The translations under genes were made by a program, and so were the position numbers. From Takakia lepidozioides (lineage: Eukaryota; Streptophyta; Takakiopsida; Takakiales; Takakiaceae), in contig CM060732.1 in assembly GCA_030704615.1 (NCBI GenBank), forward strand, positions 68,801,053 through 68,865,052: DNA of 64,000 nucleotides, in the 5' to 3' direction. Under the pieces are notes generated by a model. That model saw only the letters and a program-made list of their open reading frames with translations, was not told where the DNA came from and made no database searches. Of this stretch, positions 11,137 to 22,800 are shown piece by piece; positions within the stretch are counted from its first letter, which is position 1, and every line of letters starts with the position of its first letter.

Positions 11137-11935
11137 ATGACGGACAATGAAAAAATAATGGACAATGCACATCAAGCCAATAATCAAACGGTGTGGATAA
11201 TGGAGCGCTTACACGAATTGCAGAATGCTCTTGTCACGACCTAACAACAAAACAACGTGTTGATGGAGGAGCTTAAACAAGTGAGACAATCAACCGCCAC
11301 GGGACTGGTTATTGGTGGGTCGGATACGTTACTGCAAAAGATGACGAAGACGTGCAAGGTCGAGTCGTAGAAAAGAAGTCGCACCATGGGAGTGCTAGAA
11401 AGATGGATTTATCGAATGAATGTACATCTGTCATATTTCAATGTATTAAACAATTTGGACCACGGAATGTTCATACGATCTTTTTTAGTTGACAATGCTT
11501 CAATATGGTTACAGACATGGAGAGAGAAGACAGATTGCAAAAAGAGAACCTTTACTATGGAACACCTTGAAAGCGGGACTGCTCCAACAATTCAAGGCAG
11601 TAGATGTTGTTACAACTGCTCGAATGAAATTATGGAATTTGGAACAACGCGGGAATGTGCAAAATTACATTGAAGATTTTTTGAATTTTTAGGTCCAAAT
11701 CGAAGACATGAGTCCTGCAGAAGCATTCAACAACTTCAAAAGAGGATTGAAGAAGAAAATTCAAAGAGAGGTAATTTTACGCAACCCGAAGTTGTTAGAC
11801 ATCTTGCACGTCCTTATGCACAATACAGAATACAACAAACGAGTTTTGAATGATGAGGGATTGAAAGAACAAAGGCCTACGAAATTAAAAGGTTTTGCTC
11901 TTGCTCTTAGAAATGAAGATTGCAGCATTCAAACA
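11137..11935 (+). pseudogene. Degraded retrotransposon gag
   Basis: Begins with an ATG at 11137 (MTDNEKIMDNAHQ) and runs through several stops and at least one frameshift (near 11510). A gag core is recognisable: VLERWIYRMNVHLSYF, then AVDVVTTARMKLWNLEQRG and NVQNYIEDFLNF followed by a stop, then MSPAEAFNNFKRGLKKKIQR. This order (aromatic-rich start, trimming segment, 'F..GL...I' end) fits the Retrotrans_gag family. The element is dead. Confidence 0.75.
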
Positions 11936-11949
11936 TGATAATATTTTGT

Positions 11950-12440
11950 AGCATGTCTTCTAGTTTTTATACTAATATAAGTTCTTAATAATCTTTAGTA
12001 ATATGAGGTACTAAAGATGAATTAATGCTTGTGCAGATTTCTAACATTCTAAAGTCTAGTGAATCTGAGAAGGGTGTTGCTAATGCTCCTAGAAATGGTT
12101 TCCGCATTGAACCTACGATGCCAAACACTGTAAGTTTGTAGAGGCTTCTAATTTTTATACTAGTATAAATTCTTAATAATCTTCAGTATTATAAGGTATT
12201 GAAGATGAGTTGATACTTGTGCAGATTTCCAACATTATAAAGTCTAATATATCTAAGAAAGATGTAAGTTGCTCCTGCTCATTGAAATAAAGGTTTCAGC
12301 ATTGAACCAACAATGCCAAACACTATAAGTTTGTAGATGTAATTTTCTAATTTTATACTAGCATAAGTTATTAAGAATCTTTAGTATTATGAGGTACTAA
12401 AGATGAATTGATACTTATGCAGATTTCCAGCATTCTGAAG
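11950..12440 (+). repeat. Tandem ~190-bp units that look like exon + intron
   Basis: Three imperfect units start near 11958, 12145 and 12345 with CTTCTAATTTTTATAC. Each contains an intron-like part ending TTGTGCAG or TATGCAG and an exon-like part starting ATTTCYARCATTCTAAAG. The first exon-like segment (12037-12129, 93 bp, 31 open codons) is flanked by cag and GTAAG. In the second the donor is ATAAG and an insertion breaks the frame. The preceding gag end (FALALRNEDCSIQT) resembles the exon product (VANAPRNGFRIEPT), so the array may have begun as copies of the gag C-terminus plus an intron. Confidence 0.7.
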
Positions 12441-12632
12441 TCTAGCACACGAAAAAATTCGAGGGTTTCCAAAAGAAAACAGTTTGATGATTTTCATGAA
12501 AATGATGGAAAAATGGTTGTGAGGGAAGAGATACTGAATATTATGATACATCTTCTAAAACATTATGTTTCAGTGTTGGATCCTAGAATGCATGAACTTC
12601 GTGATTTGGGGGTGGTAGTGACAGATTTCTGA
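12423..12632 (+). CDS. Short open segment after the exon-like array; unknown
   Basis: From the last 'tgcag' acceptor-like site, 69 codons stay open to TGA at 12630. It starts ISSILKSSTRKNSRVSKRK, is basic at first, then has a predicted helical stretch (EEILNIMIHLLKHYVSVLD). I recognise no family. It may be the C-terminal exon of whatever the array encoded, or a captured host exon in the retroelement. Confidence 0.35.
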   Translation: MSSILKSSTRKNSRVSKRKQFDDFHENDGKMVVREEILNIMIHLLKHYVSVLDPRMHELRDLGVVVTDF

Positions 12633-13079
12633 GGAGTTTTTTTTTCAAGTAAAAAAAGTGATAGCCATGCACGTCATGGGTTCAAAGAATATTTCCGATG
12701 TTATGCGGGTATCATAACCTTTGCCGTTGTACATACATTGAAAGTTCTAAAAAGAAATGAGCAAATGAATCATTGTTCCACCAAATGACTAGTAAGTACC
12801 TCGATGAAGTGAGCTTTGAAGGAAAAAATAGTTTTGATGAACCTTCCAACCCCTAAAAACAGATGTCTTGGCCAATTGAGCGCAGACAATTGAGTGCAGG
12901 TCTCAAAGCGTCAAGATCTTCCTCCTCAATTTTGAAAGACCATCCCACAGTGCGCTTCAGCTTCTCCTCGTCTTCCATACCTTCTTCTCCTCCACATTCT
13001 TCCACAATGTTGTGTCTGCATGCCAAGGACTACTCTTCTCTCTGATGATCGTTATGCCCAACACGAAACGACATGTCGA
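12633..13079. other. No gene recognised
   Basis: AT-rich interior of the decayed retroelement; short frames only. Confidence 0.4.
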
Positions 13080-13290
13080 GAGAAGTCGGAGTGGGCGAAG
13101 GTACAAGCAGAAGTGGAAGGTGCTACCTCTAGAAGTTGCAAACAAGATGCTGGCCTATCTCCCTATACGGGATGTTTGCCAAGCTCGTCGAGTGTGTCGC
13201 GAATGAAAAGACATGATATACCGAGATACATTCATATTTGCTTGTGCAACCCTACGTGATTCCGAAGGTACATATTCACCGATGCAGGGA
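13080..13290 (+). pseudogene. F-box gene fragment
   Basis: Translates to LPLEVANKMLAYLPIRDVCQ followed by ARRVCRE and a stop, then KDMIYRDTFIFACATLRDSE. The pattern LP..v...L..LP...v.....VCr.W matches an F-box, the SKP1-binding part of SCF ubiquitin ligase subunits. The Trp of the motif is replaced by TGA (13204-13206), and no C-terminal repeat domain follows. A second remnant of the same gene, inverted, is at 50440-50640, where the Trp is present. Confidence 0.7.
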
Positions 13291-13925
13291 CGCTAAACCG
13301 TGAGCGGTGAGCTGAAAATCGTGAGCCCATAATATAAATTTATATGATTATGAGCATGGATGGGTCGTCAAAATATTAAAAAATGAGACATATTTCCGCG
13401 GATTATGGTATAACGACCTTATATCCAAGAAAGCCAAAAAAATGACAATTCAACAATAACAAAAAATATACTTCAAACTATATCAAAAGACTGGAACAGA
13501 TGTACAAATGAAACACATCGAGATCAATGATGCATTTGGTTGACACTCATGTAAATACAACAAATTGGTCATAAAAACAATGAATCAAATATCATAAGAG
13601 TATAAGCCAAATAAAGAAATTGAAGAGGAAGTGGAAACACATATTGAACTAGGACCCAAATCAACCATCAGGTATGAAAAAATTAAAGAGCCGATAAAGA
13701 CATCCATGAAAGTTTTGTATTTTGGACTCGTTTATATCTTATATTCTCACGAATAGAAGGATAAAGAGAAACCAAACAATGTTACAACTATGAAAAATAC
13801 AGACATCTTGCGGCCAACTACCGAAGTGGAAGATACAATCGACAAACTTATCGAAGATCTATTAACAGTTTAAGGAGATGAGAAGATAACGAACATCACA
13901 TTGAGCAGGAAAACGAGGACAACCA
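13291..13925. other. No gene recognised
   Basis: AT-rich, many stops on both strands. Probably internal sequence of the decayed LTR element. Confidence 0.4.
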
Positions 13926-14150
13926 GTAAGTAGACCTCGTGGTCTTACTGGTTCTACAAAGAAGAGGAACGGTGAGGGGCCCTACAAGGAGAAGAGACAG
14001 ATCAATCATACAGACAAGAAAGAGACGCAGTTAATTGTGGCAGACAGAACCTTGGAAGGTATTCATGTGAGAGTGTTGAGAGACCCTGGGGCAACAGAAA
14101 ACTTCTTATCTAGGAAGGTTGCCTTGGACTCACATTAGAAAAAAATAAAA
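13926..14150 (+). pseudogene. Retroelement protease-like fragment
   Basis: One frame reads QLIVADRTLEGIHVRVLRDP then GATENFLSRKVA, resembling the retroviral-type aspartic protease active-site region (usual V-L-x-D-S/T-G-A-T/S-x-N-F). Here the Ser/Thr after the Asp is Pro. It belongs with the gag remnant upstream. The upstream basic part includes KKRNGEGPYKEKRQI. Confidence 0.55.
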
Positions 14151-14259
14151 GAGATGAGGTAGAAATGTCAAATGGACATACAGAGGCCATTGAGACACTA
14201 CCTAAAAACATAGCATCTCCAAATCCAAAGTTCAGCTTGATTTTGGTGTCTAGAATTCT

Positions 14260-14520
14260 TTTTTGCACGCTTCTCTCCTCTAAGCCTTTTGCTGTTTAAT
14301 GCCTTTGTTTTTTTTTTCTTGGCCTTTGATTGGCTCGACCTCGCTATCCCTCCTCTTTCTTGGTCATAGGTGTTCCCCGTGAGTCAAGCTTTTACGGCCT
14401 TCTAGGAGGTTATTTTTTCCTCCTTTCTGTACTCTCTGCCTTTTATAATAGAAATTTTCAGGGCCAATGTCCCCTGTTCCTTAACCCAAAAAATAATAAA
14501 TAAATAGATAAATACAAAGT
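14260..14520 (+). mobile_element. LINE-like 3' tail
   Basis: The segment ends CCTTTTATAATAGAAATTTTCAGGGCCAATG...CCC followed by an A-rich repeat (aataataaataaatagataaa). This is a typical 5'-truncated plant LINE 3' untranslated end with a simple A-rich tail. No coding sequence remains. Confidence 0.5.
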
Positions 14521-15497
14521 AGGTGTTTGGGTGATACCAGTCGTACATATATCTGGGTCTGGTATTATAAGATCATAACAAACCTTAAGATAATAAGAAC
14601 ATTGTTTAACAAAATTCCCGAATAGATATTTTAAATCAAAGAAGTATTAACGACAAAAAATACTTGCATTTGCTAACCACTAGTACCAAGAAAAGATGAA
14701 GTCACCACACTTTTGAAGTGCGCACCTATGGCAACGTCGAGTGTCACCCTAAATTTACAGCCACTACACTAAACCGCTAAACATTGAAGAAGCGCTGCCC
14801 CACCTATGATATATAGCAAACAGTAGGGACTTTGCCACACCAACAGGGGAGTACTGGTATCTACAAGACATGACATAAATAAATACTGGTCCTTGATCCC
14901 ATTGCCTACACCTGTGCACATACCAGGCAATACCCTATATACCGGTACAACACTGGTTAGCACACGTGTGTAGGAACTTCGGTACTCACATGAGATTCCT
15001 TTCTAGAAACAAATACAACAAAAAAAATCCCCAGAGAAACTATTTTGTAAACTCACGTAGCTTTGAATTGGAGCTTCAGTACTGCATGAGCCATAACAGG
15101 AAACAGTTTCGCCAGCAAGTTTGGTATTGAATTTCATGCTTTGTTCCAGTTTCAGAGTTCAGCAGTTTGTTCCAGTTCCTGACAAAGCTATATCCTCAAT
15201 ATTTACACTGAAGTACCCTATGACTGCCTCTTATGTCCATGCCAAGGTTCATATCCCTATACCCGTGAATTGCACTCCTGCTACCATTTTTTCCGGCTAA
15301 TGCACTACCAAGCCACTATCATAGGCAGCCAACAGTAAGGCACTGTTTGACTGCCCATTCCATGGAAGAAGTTGTTTCTTTCATCTTTACTTAAAAAGAT
15401 GTCGGACAAGTCATGACCCACATCTGAAGGAAGGCACTTCCGTTTCATGCATTTTGCTTGTTTTCACCAGTGAACCCAACAAGAATCAACAGTCAAT
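14521..15497. other. No gene; repeat-like and 3' flank of the PPR gene
   Basis: 14520-14970 has several 'gataccagt/actggtat' words resembling those of the inverted-repeat element at 61541-62292; a diverged copy is possible. 15000-15497 is the likely 3' flank of the minus-strand PPR gene. No further gene is visible. Confidence 0.45.
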
Positions 15498-17498
15498 TCA
15501 GTTCAGCATCAATGTCTTCATTTGTGGATGTAGTTTGTCGTCTACAGCAACTGTATACACCTCGTTGTCAATATGAATGTACTTCCTCCCTGACTTCTCT
15601 TTAAGGCACGCGTCCTCCACCATTTTCCTCACCTTAGCTCTGCTGGACACAGCATAGATATTCAACAGCAGCACCAAAGCTCGAGCATGCTGTGGGTCAA
15701 TCTTGATAATGCCTTTTGCTGCACATTCAGCTACCTCCACATCACCATGTACTCTGCAGGCACCAAGCAAGGCACCCCACACTGACGCATCTGCTGCAAT
15801 CGGCATTTTGTTAATGAAGTCCACTGCCTCATCCAATCTCCCTGCACGGCCAAGAAGGTCCACTATGCTGCCAAAATGTTCAACACTAGGTGTTAGGCCA
15901 TAATCTCGACTCATGCAATTGAAGAAGTGACAACCCTCATCTACTAGGCCCATATGGCTACATGCAGTGAGAAGAGATATAAACGTGATACCATTTGGCA
16001 TCAATCCTTCCTGTTGCATTAGCCCAAATAATTGCAGGGCTTTACTGCCACACCCATGCTGAGCATACCCTGTGATCATTGCACTCCAACTGACCACATC
16101 TCGGTCAGTCATACTATCAAACACTTGACGTGCATCCTTTACACTCCCACATTTGGCATACATGTTCACAAGGGCATTCTCCAAATTGATATACGGAGCA
16201 ATTCCAGCTTTGATGATGTCAGTGTGGACCTGTTTGCCTTTGTCCAGGGCTCCTAGGTTGGCACAAGCATTTAGAATGCAAATGAAGGTGACACTATTGG
16301 GCGTCACCCTTTCCTGTTGCATTTGTTCATAGATCTCAAAAGCCTCCTTACAACAACCGCGCTGAGCATATCCTGCAATCATGGTGCTCCATGAGACCAC
16401 ATTACGTTGAGTCATGTTGTTGAACACTTCATGCGCATCCTTCATGCTCTTGCACTTGGCGTACATGTCAGCAAGAGCAGTCTCCAAAATGACATCTGAA
16501 GCCGTTCCAGTTTGGATGATGTCAGCATGGACTTCTTTGCCCTTTTGCAGGGCTCCTAGGCTGGCACATGCCTTGAGGACGCAAATGAAAGTGACCTTGT
16601 CAGGTGTCACCCCTTCCCTTTGCATTTTCTTGTAGGTCTCAAAAGCCTCCTTACTACATCCATTCTGAGCATAACCTGCAATCATGGCGTTCCATGAGAC
16701 CACATTTCGTTTGGCCATATTGTCAAATACTTGTCGTGCACCCTTTACACTCCCACATTTGGCATACATATCTGCAAGAGCGGTCTGCAGAATGATATCT
16801 GGTGCAATTCCAGTTTTGATGATGTCGGCATTGATCTCTCTTCCTTTATCCAGGTCTCCTAGGCTGCCACATGCATTTAAAACGCAAATGAATGTGACCC
16901 TGTCAGGCATTACCCCTTCCTGTTGCATTTGCTCATAGATCTCCAAAGCCTCCCTGCCACACCCATGCTTGGTGTACCCTGCTATCATGATAGTCCAGGT
17001 AAACATGTTTCGTTCAGGCATTTGGTTAAATACTTGGCGTGCATCCCAGACACTCCCACACTTGGCATACATGTTCACAAGGGTGTTGAGTAGAAAGATG
17101 TTTGGCTTCAATCCACTTTGGATTAGGTGAGAATGCACCTGCTTTCCTTCTGCTAGGCCTCTGATGTTGATGCACTCCTTTAAGATAGAGATATAAACAT
17201 TGGAGCTAGCCCAAATGCCTCCTTGGTTCAAAATGTGCAACACCTCTTTAAGTTGTCCGGCATTACAAAGTGTTCTCACATTCCTACATGCGCCAGAAGG
17301 GTAATTGTGGACTCTCTCTCTCTGTCCTCTTTCACAAGCAGTGGTGACGGTGGACGTGCCACCCCTTTCACCACTCTGATGTTCAACAAACAACTCGGTA
17401 TGGTCCAACCCTGCCATCCTGCATGACTTGCAATTCTCAGATACAACCATTGACATTGAAACTCCCCTAGTATATCTATAAGCTCTTACATACTTCAA
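15498..17498 (-). CDS. PLS-class pentatricopeptide repeat protein, E/E+ type
   Basis: A single open frame of up to 666 residues. The codon at 17498 is TTG; the first ATGs are at 17456 and 17450, unless an upstream exon supplies the start. It carries about a dozen PPR motifs in P-L-S order, with repeated phrases such as LVNMYAKCGSVWDARQVF and VVSWSAMIAGYAQRGCCKEA, then an E/E+ tail (VWGALLGACRVHGDVEVAE... KYIHIDNEVYTVAVDDKLHP). There is no C-terminal DYW deaminase. Proteins of this class bind single-stranded RNA in mitochondria or plastids and usually specify C-to-U editing, often with a DYW partner in trans. The frame has no stops, unlike all related copies in this window, so it is probably functional. 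The N-terminal part (TTACERGQRERVHN) matches the start of the pseudogene at 42.5 kb. Confidence 0.9.
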   Translation of the reverse strand: MKYVRAYRYTRGVSMSMVVSENCKSCRMAGLDHTELFVEHQSGERGGTSTVTTACERGQRERVHNYPSGACRNVRTLCNAGQLKEVLHILNQGGIWASSNVYISILKECINIRGLAEGKQVHSHLIQSGLKPNIFLLNTLVNMYAKCGSVWDARQVFNQMPERNMFTWTIMIAGYTKHGCGREALEIYEQMQQEGVMPDRVTFICVLNACGSLGDLDKGREINADIIKTGIAPDIILQTALADMYAKCGSVKGARQVFDNMAKRNVVSWNAMIAGYAQNGCSKEAFETYKKMQREGVTPDKVTFICVLKACASLGALQKGKEVHADIIQTGTASDVILETALADMYAKCKSMKDAHEVFNNMTQRNVVSWSTMIAGYAQRGCCKEAFEIYEQMQQERVTPNSVTFICILNACANLGALDKGKQVHTDIIKAGIAPYINLENALVNMYAKCGSVKDARQVFDSMTDRDVVSWSAMITGYAQHGCGSKALQLFGLMQQEGLMPNGITFISLLTACSHMGLVDEGCHFFNCMSRDYGLTPSVEHFGSIVDLLGRAGRLDEAVDFINKMPIAADASVWGALLGACRVHGDVEVAECAAKGIIKIDPQHARALVLLLNIYAVSSRAKVRKMVEDACLKEKSGRKYIHIDNEVYTVAVDDKLHPQMKTLMLN

Positions 17499-17848
17499 AC
17501 AAGGAACTCTTCATAAAACAGGCTTCTTGCTTCATACCACACTAGTTTGCAATCATCTGGTAGAACCCTTGAATCATCATCACAACAATACCCCTTGTAT
17601 TCTTGGCTTGGAGATCCATGGCGTACATCGAAATGAGAACCAGCACCGTACTGTTCTCCACCTTGTCTCATGGCAGCTACCTCTACCTTCACCCAACGAG
17701 GCTTCGACCAACTCCCACTCCAAATGACCTCCTTTTTTGGCTTGTGTCCAAAGTCCGGCGACCTTGGATTGTTCTGTGAAAACCGCGAGTAGGCAGCTGA
17801 GCAGCCATGCCTCAGCAGCCGAGCAACTGGACATACAATCCACTCCAA
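17495..17848 (-). CDS. Probable 5' exon of the PPR gene with OSB PDF-like motif
   Basis: An ATG-started 117-codon frame just upstream of the PPR frame. It begins MEWIVCPVARLLRHGCSAAY, basic and lacking acids over most of its length, like a mitochondrial presequence. Then comes NNPRSPDFGHKPKKEVIWSG and SWSKPRWVKVEV, closely resembling the second half of the PDF motif of plant organellar ssDNA-binding (OSB) proteins (consensus about NPR.PDFKHK..GE.LW......PWV). The frame ends where the PPR frame opens, so an intron between about 17670 and 17400 is likely; candidate donors include the GT after 'gacaag'. 'ttttcacag' sits directly before the NNPRS codons, so this segment could instead start as an internal exon. 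Confidence 0.5.
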   Translation of the reverse strand: MEWIVCPVARLLRHGCSAAYSRFSQNNPRSPDFGHKPKKEVIWSGSWSKPRWVKVEVAAMRQGGEQYGAGSHFDVRHGSPSQEYKGYCCDDDSRVLPDDCKLVWYEARSLFYEEFLV

Positions 17849-19177
17849 AAAAACATAAGAATACCTCCCTTTCTTTCCATCATAATTTCTTTCTTCCTTC
17901 CTTCTAAATGAATTGAAAGAAGAGAAATTGCCATCTCAGGAAAGGAGCAAATCCGCCTCAATTACGTTAGCACTCCCTTTTATGACCGTAGAGTAGACAT
18001 TTTCAACACAACCGGGTGGAATTGCTGCGGGGATCAGTCACAGACAACATGAAATGCTGCAGCACACTAAAGAAACACCAAAAAACCGCAAAGTTTTCCA
18101 TGTCTGTACCTTTCTTCGGTCTCCGTCCGTCCGTGGGAGGGGTCATAGCCATTACTTGCAAGGCTCTCCGGCCCAACTTTGCCAAGGTGGATATCCATCT
18201 CCGAACCCCTAGCTGACCCTTCAATCTGCTGCGTGACGTGAGCCCTCCCTCCCATCGACAGAACCGACACGACAAAGTATTGGGTATAGCCCCTCTCAAG
18301 AGAGCAGCGGAGCTCGCTGCCATCCATGTGCCTGTGCAGAGCAAGGATCCCACCAAAACCGAACGGATGCGAGAACAACAATGCAAAGCAAGCACTTCAC
18401 AGCCACAACACGAACATGCTCTTGCACTGCACTGCGTTGTGGGTTGTGGGTCCCCGCACAGTGAGCACCTGGAACAACCATTAGGAAGGTTTAGACCCTC
18501 GCAAAATCAGTGACAACATTGCAATTCCTATTCTACTTCTGTAAAGCTTTATAAATAGAACCGCAACCCACATGTTACGGACACTGAGATACTTCGGCAG
18601 CCAACTTTATTACATACGAAGTTGGGGGTCAGATGAAGACCAAGAATGGGGTTGGTGGGTGTTTGGCGTTTTGCTGCGGTTCTTTACTGCACTCGGGAGA
18701 GAACTACTTCTATGGGACTCTACATGCAGAGAGTTGAGAGATAGCCTGTGGGGTATTCGCTTGCAACCTCGTATACATCTGCATTGCATTGGGGAGGAGA
18801 GTAAACGTGGGAAGGGAAAGAGAAAAGCACAGGAGGGTCGGGAAGAAGGGACCGGCAAGAGGGAAGGGAAGAGAGAGAGAGAGAGAATGGTGGAGTTATC
18901 TTGCCCGGCATTACTTCGTTGCCACTCACCAAGTGCTACTCGCTAGCTCATCCGTCTGATAAAGCCGTCAACCAGTCGTCATTTATGCCGGGCGTCTGAG
19001 AGAGAGGAAGAGCAATCGCGGACATAAGGAGCAGAATAGTGTATACAGGATCGGAAGAGATTGTGAGAGGAAGGAAACAGGGTCCAGCGCATGGTCTGGA
19101 ACATTAACAGACTCTGAGACCCGTCGGAGCGAGGTGAACTCACTCCAAAGATTGAATACACAAAGAGGTTCACAAGG
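17849..19177. promoter_or_regulatory. Divergent intergenic region and SQS leader
   Basis: Separates the minus-strand PPR gene from the plus-strand squalene synthase. A TATA box (TATAAATA, 18550-18557) lies about 620 bp upstream of the squalene synthase ATG and could start its long leader. Leader-side sequence contains GA-rich tracts (18795-18890). No gene is supported inside. Confidence 0.5.
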
Positions 19178-19864
19178 ATGGGGAGCATAGGAGCGCTGTT
19201 GAGGCATCCGGAAGATATTCCTTCTTTGTTGAAGTTGAAGATGGCCTCTGTGCAGGCCAGCCGCGCCATACCCACAGATCCCAATCTGGCATTCTGCTAC
19301 CAGATGTTGACACGAGTCTCTCGTAGTTTTTCGATTGTCATCCAGCAGCTAGGTCCTGGTCTTCGCAATGCGGTAAAATGTCTTGCCTCTCATCTTTAGC
19401 CTCTTTTTGGTCACATCTTTCTGTGTGTCTCTCGCTTGTGCGTTCCTTTGCAGAGTCTCATTCTCACACAATTAACGGAGAATCGTGTACAGTAGAATCC
19501 AATACTGAATTTTGTGGGAGAGGGCGATCTGCCTCTGAAGTCAGCTGATTGGGCTCTGAAACCTTATGTGTGCTTGTTTGTTATATGAACAAGTAGATGG
19601 ACAGTGGAAATATTTCATTTCATGGTGAAATTATCACCTGGCCCTGTTGGGGTCTAATTGCTGGGAAGCTCACATACAGCAAGTTGATGCTTGTGTGAAG
19701 GGCTTTCTAGACGATATCTAAACTAAATCCAACTAAAAAATCCAAACTAATTGTCTCTATCAGGGTGAGCCCCTCACAACAGGTAGTATGTTCCCTTTTG
19801 TTCCGCCAAACTGGGCATGGGATCTATGGCCTAAGGCTATGGCAAACAACGCCATATGAGTACA

Positions 19865-19895
<31 letters not shown>

Positions 19896-22800
19896 ATCTA
19901 AGTGTGGCATCACGCTCCTCAATGCTGTTGGCAAGACATTCTGCAGAGTTATAAGTACTCGTCTCGAGGTTGATCTGGAGTCTAGAGGTTGTTTCCACGA
20001 AGGTGAAGCTGGCTTTCGGCGAAACAGGGGCTGTGTGGATCATATCTTCACTCTAAGCCAGATTATCCAGGGAAGGAAAAAAGAAGGGAAACCCACTTAT
20101 GTCTTTTTCCTGGATGTCAAAAAGGCTTATGACACAGTGTGGAGAGATGGCCTATGGTTCCGCCTCTGGTCTTGTGGGATCAAGGGAAAGATGTGGAGAA
20201 TTGTCCACAACTTGTATGCTCACACCAAAAGCTGTGTCACTGTTAACGGACAGAAGTCCAACTTCTTTGACATAGACCAAGGTGTAGCTCAAGGATGTAC
20301 TCTCTCCCCTCTGCTCTTCAATGTTTTCATCAATCAACTCCTCGAGGATGTGGAAAGTGAGGGATTTGGGTTAAGGGTGGGTGATACCACCATACCAGCC
20401 CTTATGTTTGCGGATGACTTCGCAGGCATAGGGGAGACTCCAACCAATCTCCAGGAGTTGATTGATTGCGCGAAGAGATACTTTGATCTTTGGGGGCTAG
20501 AGGCTAATGTCAGCAAATGTGCAGTGGTAGCATTCAACGACAGAGGAGAGGGAGGAAGTGATCTTAAGTGGCAGTGGGGTAGCCAAGAGATCCCGGTCCT
20601 CCCTTCCTACACTTACCTGGGCGTTGAGTTCTCCTCCAATTGTAATTGGGATGCACATATCCGGAAAGTTGTTCAAACTGGCAAGGGCAAAGCTCTGGGG
20701 CTCACTAAATTTTTCCACTGCAGAGGGGTCAACTCTGAGGTCAAGAAAACCATGCTTTGTCGCGTTATTAGACCTGCCTTGGAGTACGGATCTGCTATAT
20801 GGGTTGATAACTCCAACCAGGCTAAGTCTCTAGAATCCATTCAAGTGGGGGTGCTTAAGGAGTGTATGTCAGCATGCTCCAAAACAGCCAATGTGGCTGT
20901 TCGGGGTGAGTTTGGCATTCCGTCCTTAAGCTCCCGACGAGATGAATTCAAGGTCAGATGGTGGGGTCAGCTGCAACATATGCCCAACACCAGATATCCT
21001 AAGTTAATCGACTCTATATCTTGGAAACAGGACCGCCCTGTCAAACAGGCTAAGTCCTGGCAGAAGAGAGTAGAAGAGATCCTCAAGGACCTGGACCTGG
21101 ATCCGCAAGTCTTGACCCTGCTGGATAAATCTGACTTAGAGGCTGTAGTGTCCTCAGCCATGTCTGTTGCCATGAGATTGTCTGATGAAAATGACGTTAG
21201 GCAGAAAACTTCCCTGAACTTGTTTCCAGTCTGTGACGTGGGGGAGGACATCTTGGATGACCTCAAGGGTCTACCCACTCTCGGCACTAGACTGAAATTT
21301 AAACTCAGGGCAGGAAGCCTACCTTTGAACAGCAAACAGAAGCAGAGAGGAAAGGGAGAGTGCAATTGCCCGTTGTGTGGGCAATCTGAAGACAGTATTC
21401 ATTTTCTGATACACTGTCCGGGGTTCTCTCACCAAAGAGACGCTCTCTTCAAATCTATTAAGGGAATTGTGCCTGTACCCCTGTTTACCAACTTTGAAAG
21501 TCTCGAGGCTGAGCCAAAAGCCCAGGCCCTCCTGAGGCCTAGTTTTTGGGCAAATCACACACAGCAGATTGATGCTTGTGTGAAGGGATTTCTAGAGGAT
21601 ATCTGGAAAACCCGGATTAATTCTTTATATGGAGGTAAGTCTTACTACCAACGTCAGCCCCTGACAGAGGTAGGTTCTGTCCCTTTTGTTCTTTCTCAAA
21701 CTGGGCGCGGGGTCAATGGCCACAAGGCTACGGCAAACAACGTCTTATGAGTACAATCTTTCTCTCTCATCAGAAGCCAGAAGAAGTCAGTAGTCAGTAG
21801 TCTGTTTTATTTTAATGATTTGAATGCTAGAACACGTAACTCAGTTTGTCACACTCTCTGTCCGGAACTGATGAATGAGTGGGTAGTTATAACAGCTGAT
21901 CACTGTTATGCAAGACATAGTTGATTTGGTCTGTACTCTTAGATTGAATTTCTAAGTTATGAGACAGTATTCTTTCTGGTTTCATGCCTGTTGCATTGTT
22001 TCTCTGGGTGACTGTCATTGATGTTTTGTCCTCATGCGTATGTTGTCATCTTTGAACACTCTTCTTTACCTTGGATATGGCTATCTCGTTTTTTGATCTT
22101 TGGTTAGCTCTCAAATATGATTTCAGACTAGGCTCACACGCTGATCTACAGAGTGAAGAAAGAGGAAGAAAATGTGTAAAACTATAGCATGTGCCTTATG
22201 GGAGCAGTACTTCAACCACCTTTTATTGTGTTCCTATAGTGGTTTTTACAGTAGGTCCAAGTTTGCAAGTTCTCAGTTTTGATATAGAAGGTTTTGAGTA
22301 CAAGAAAGTTGAAGGTGTATGTGTTAAAGGCAGACTGTGTTTTAGGGATGTTTTTATCTTCTATTTGAACTGAAACTTGTTTGGTTGATCCTGCAGGTTT
22401 GTGTGTTTTATCTGGTGTTGCGAGGGCTTGATACAATTGGTAAGCATTTTCTCTTTAACAGAGGGCAGTTTTGTTTAGCCTGGTTTTCTTAATGTAGGAG
22501 CATTTCCCCATTTGAGGGTCATGATAGAAGGTTGGACTTGTGACCAATTATTTTTATTCTAGAATTTAAATACAAAGTCTGTCATATACTGGAATCGAAT
22601 TTGATGAAACGGTGGAGGTAAGATTTCTTTTACCTGGCGACATTGCGTTTTACATATGTTACTTCCACTTCTGGGTAGATAGGGCTAATAAACACACCAG
22701 CAAGTGCCTTATCTGTAAATTGGAGAATCACTCTTAATCACAAAGGGTGCTAGTGAATGTGCAGAGGATGACATGAGTATTCCAGTAGACACCAAGGTGC

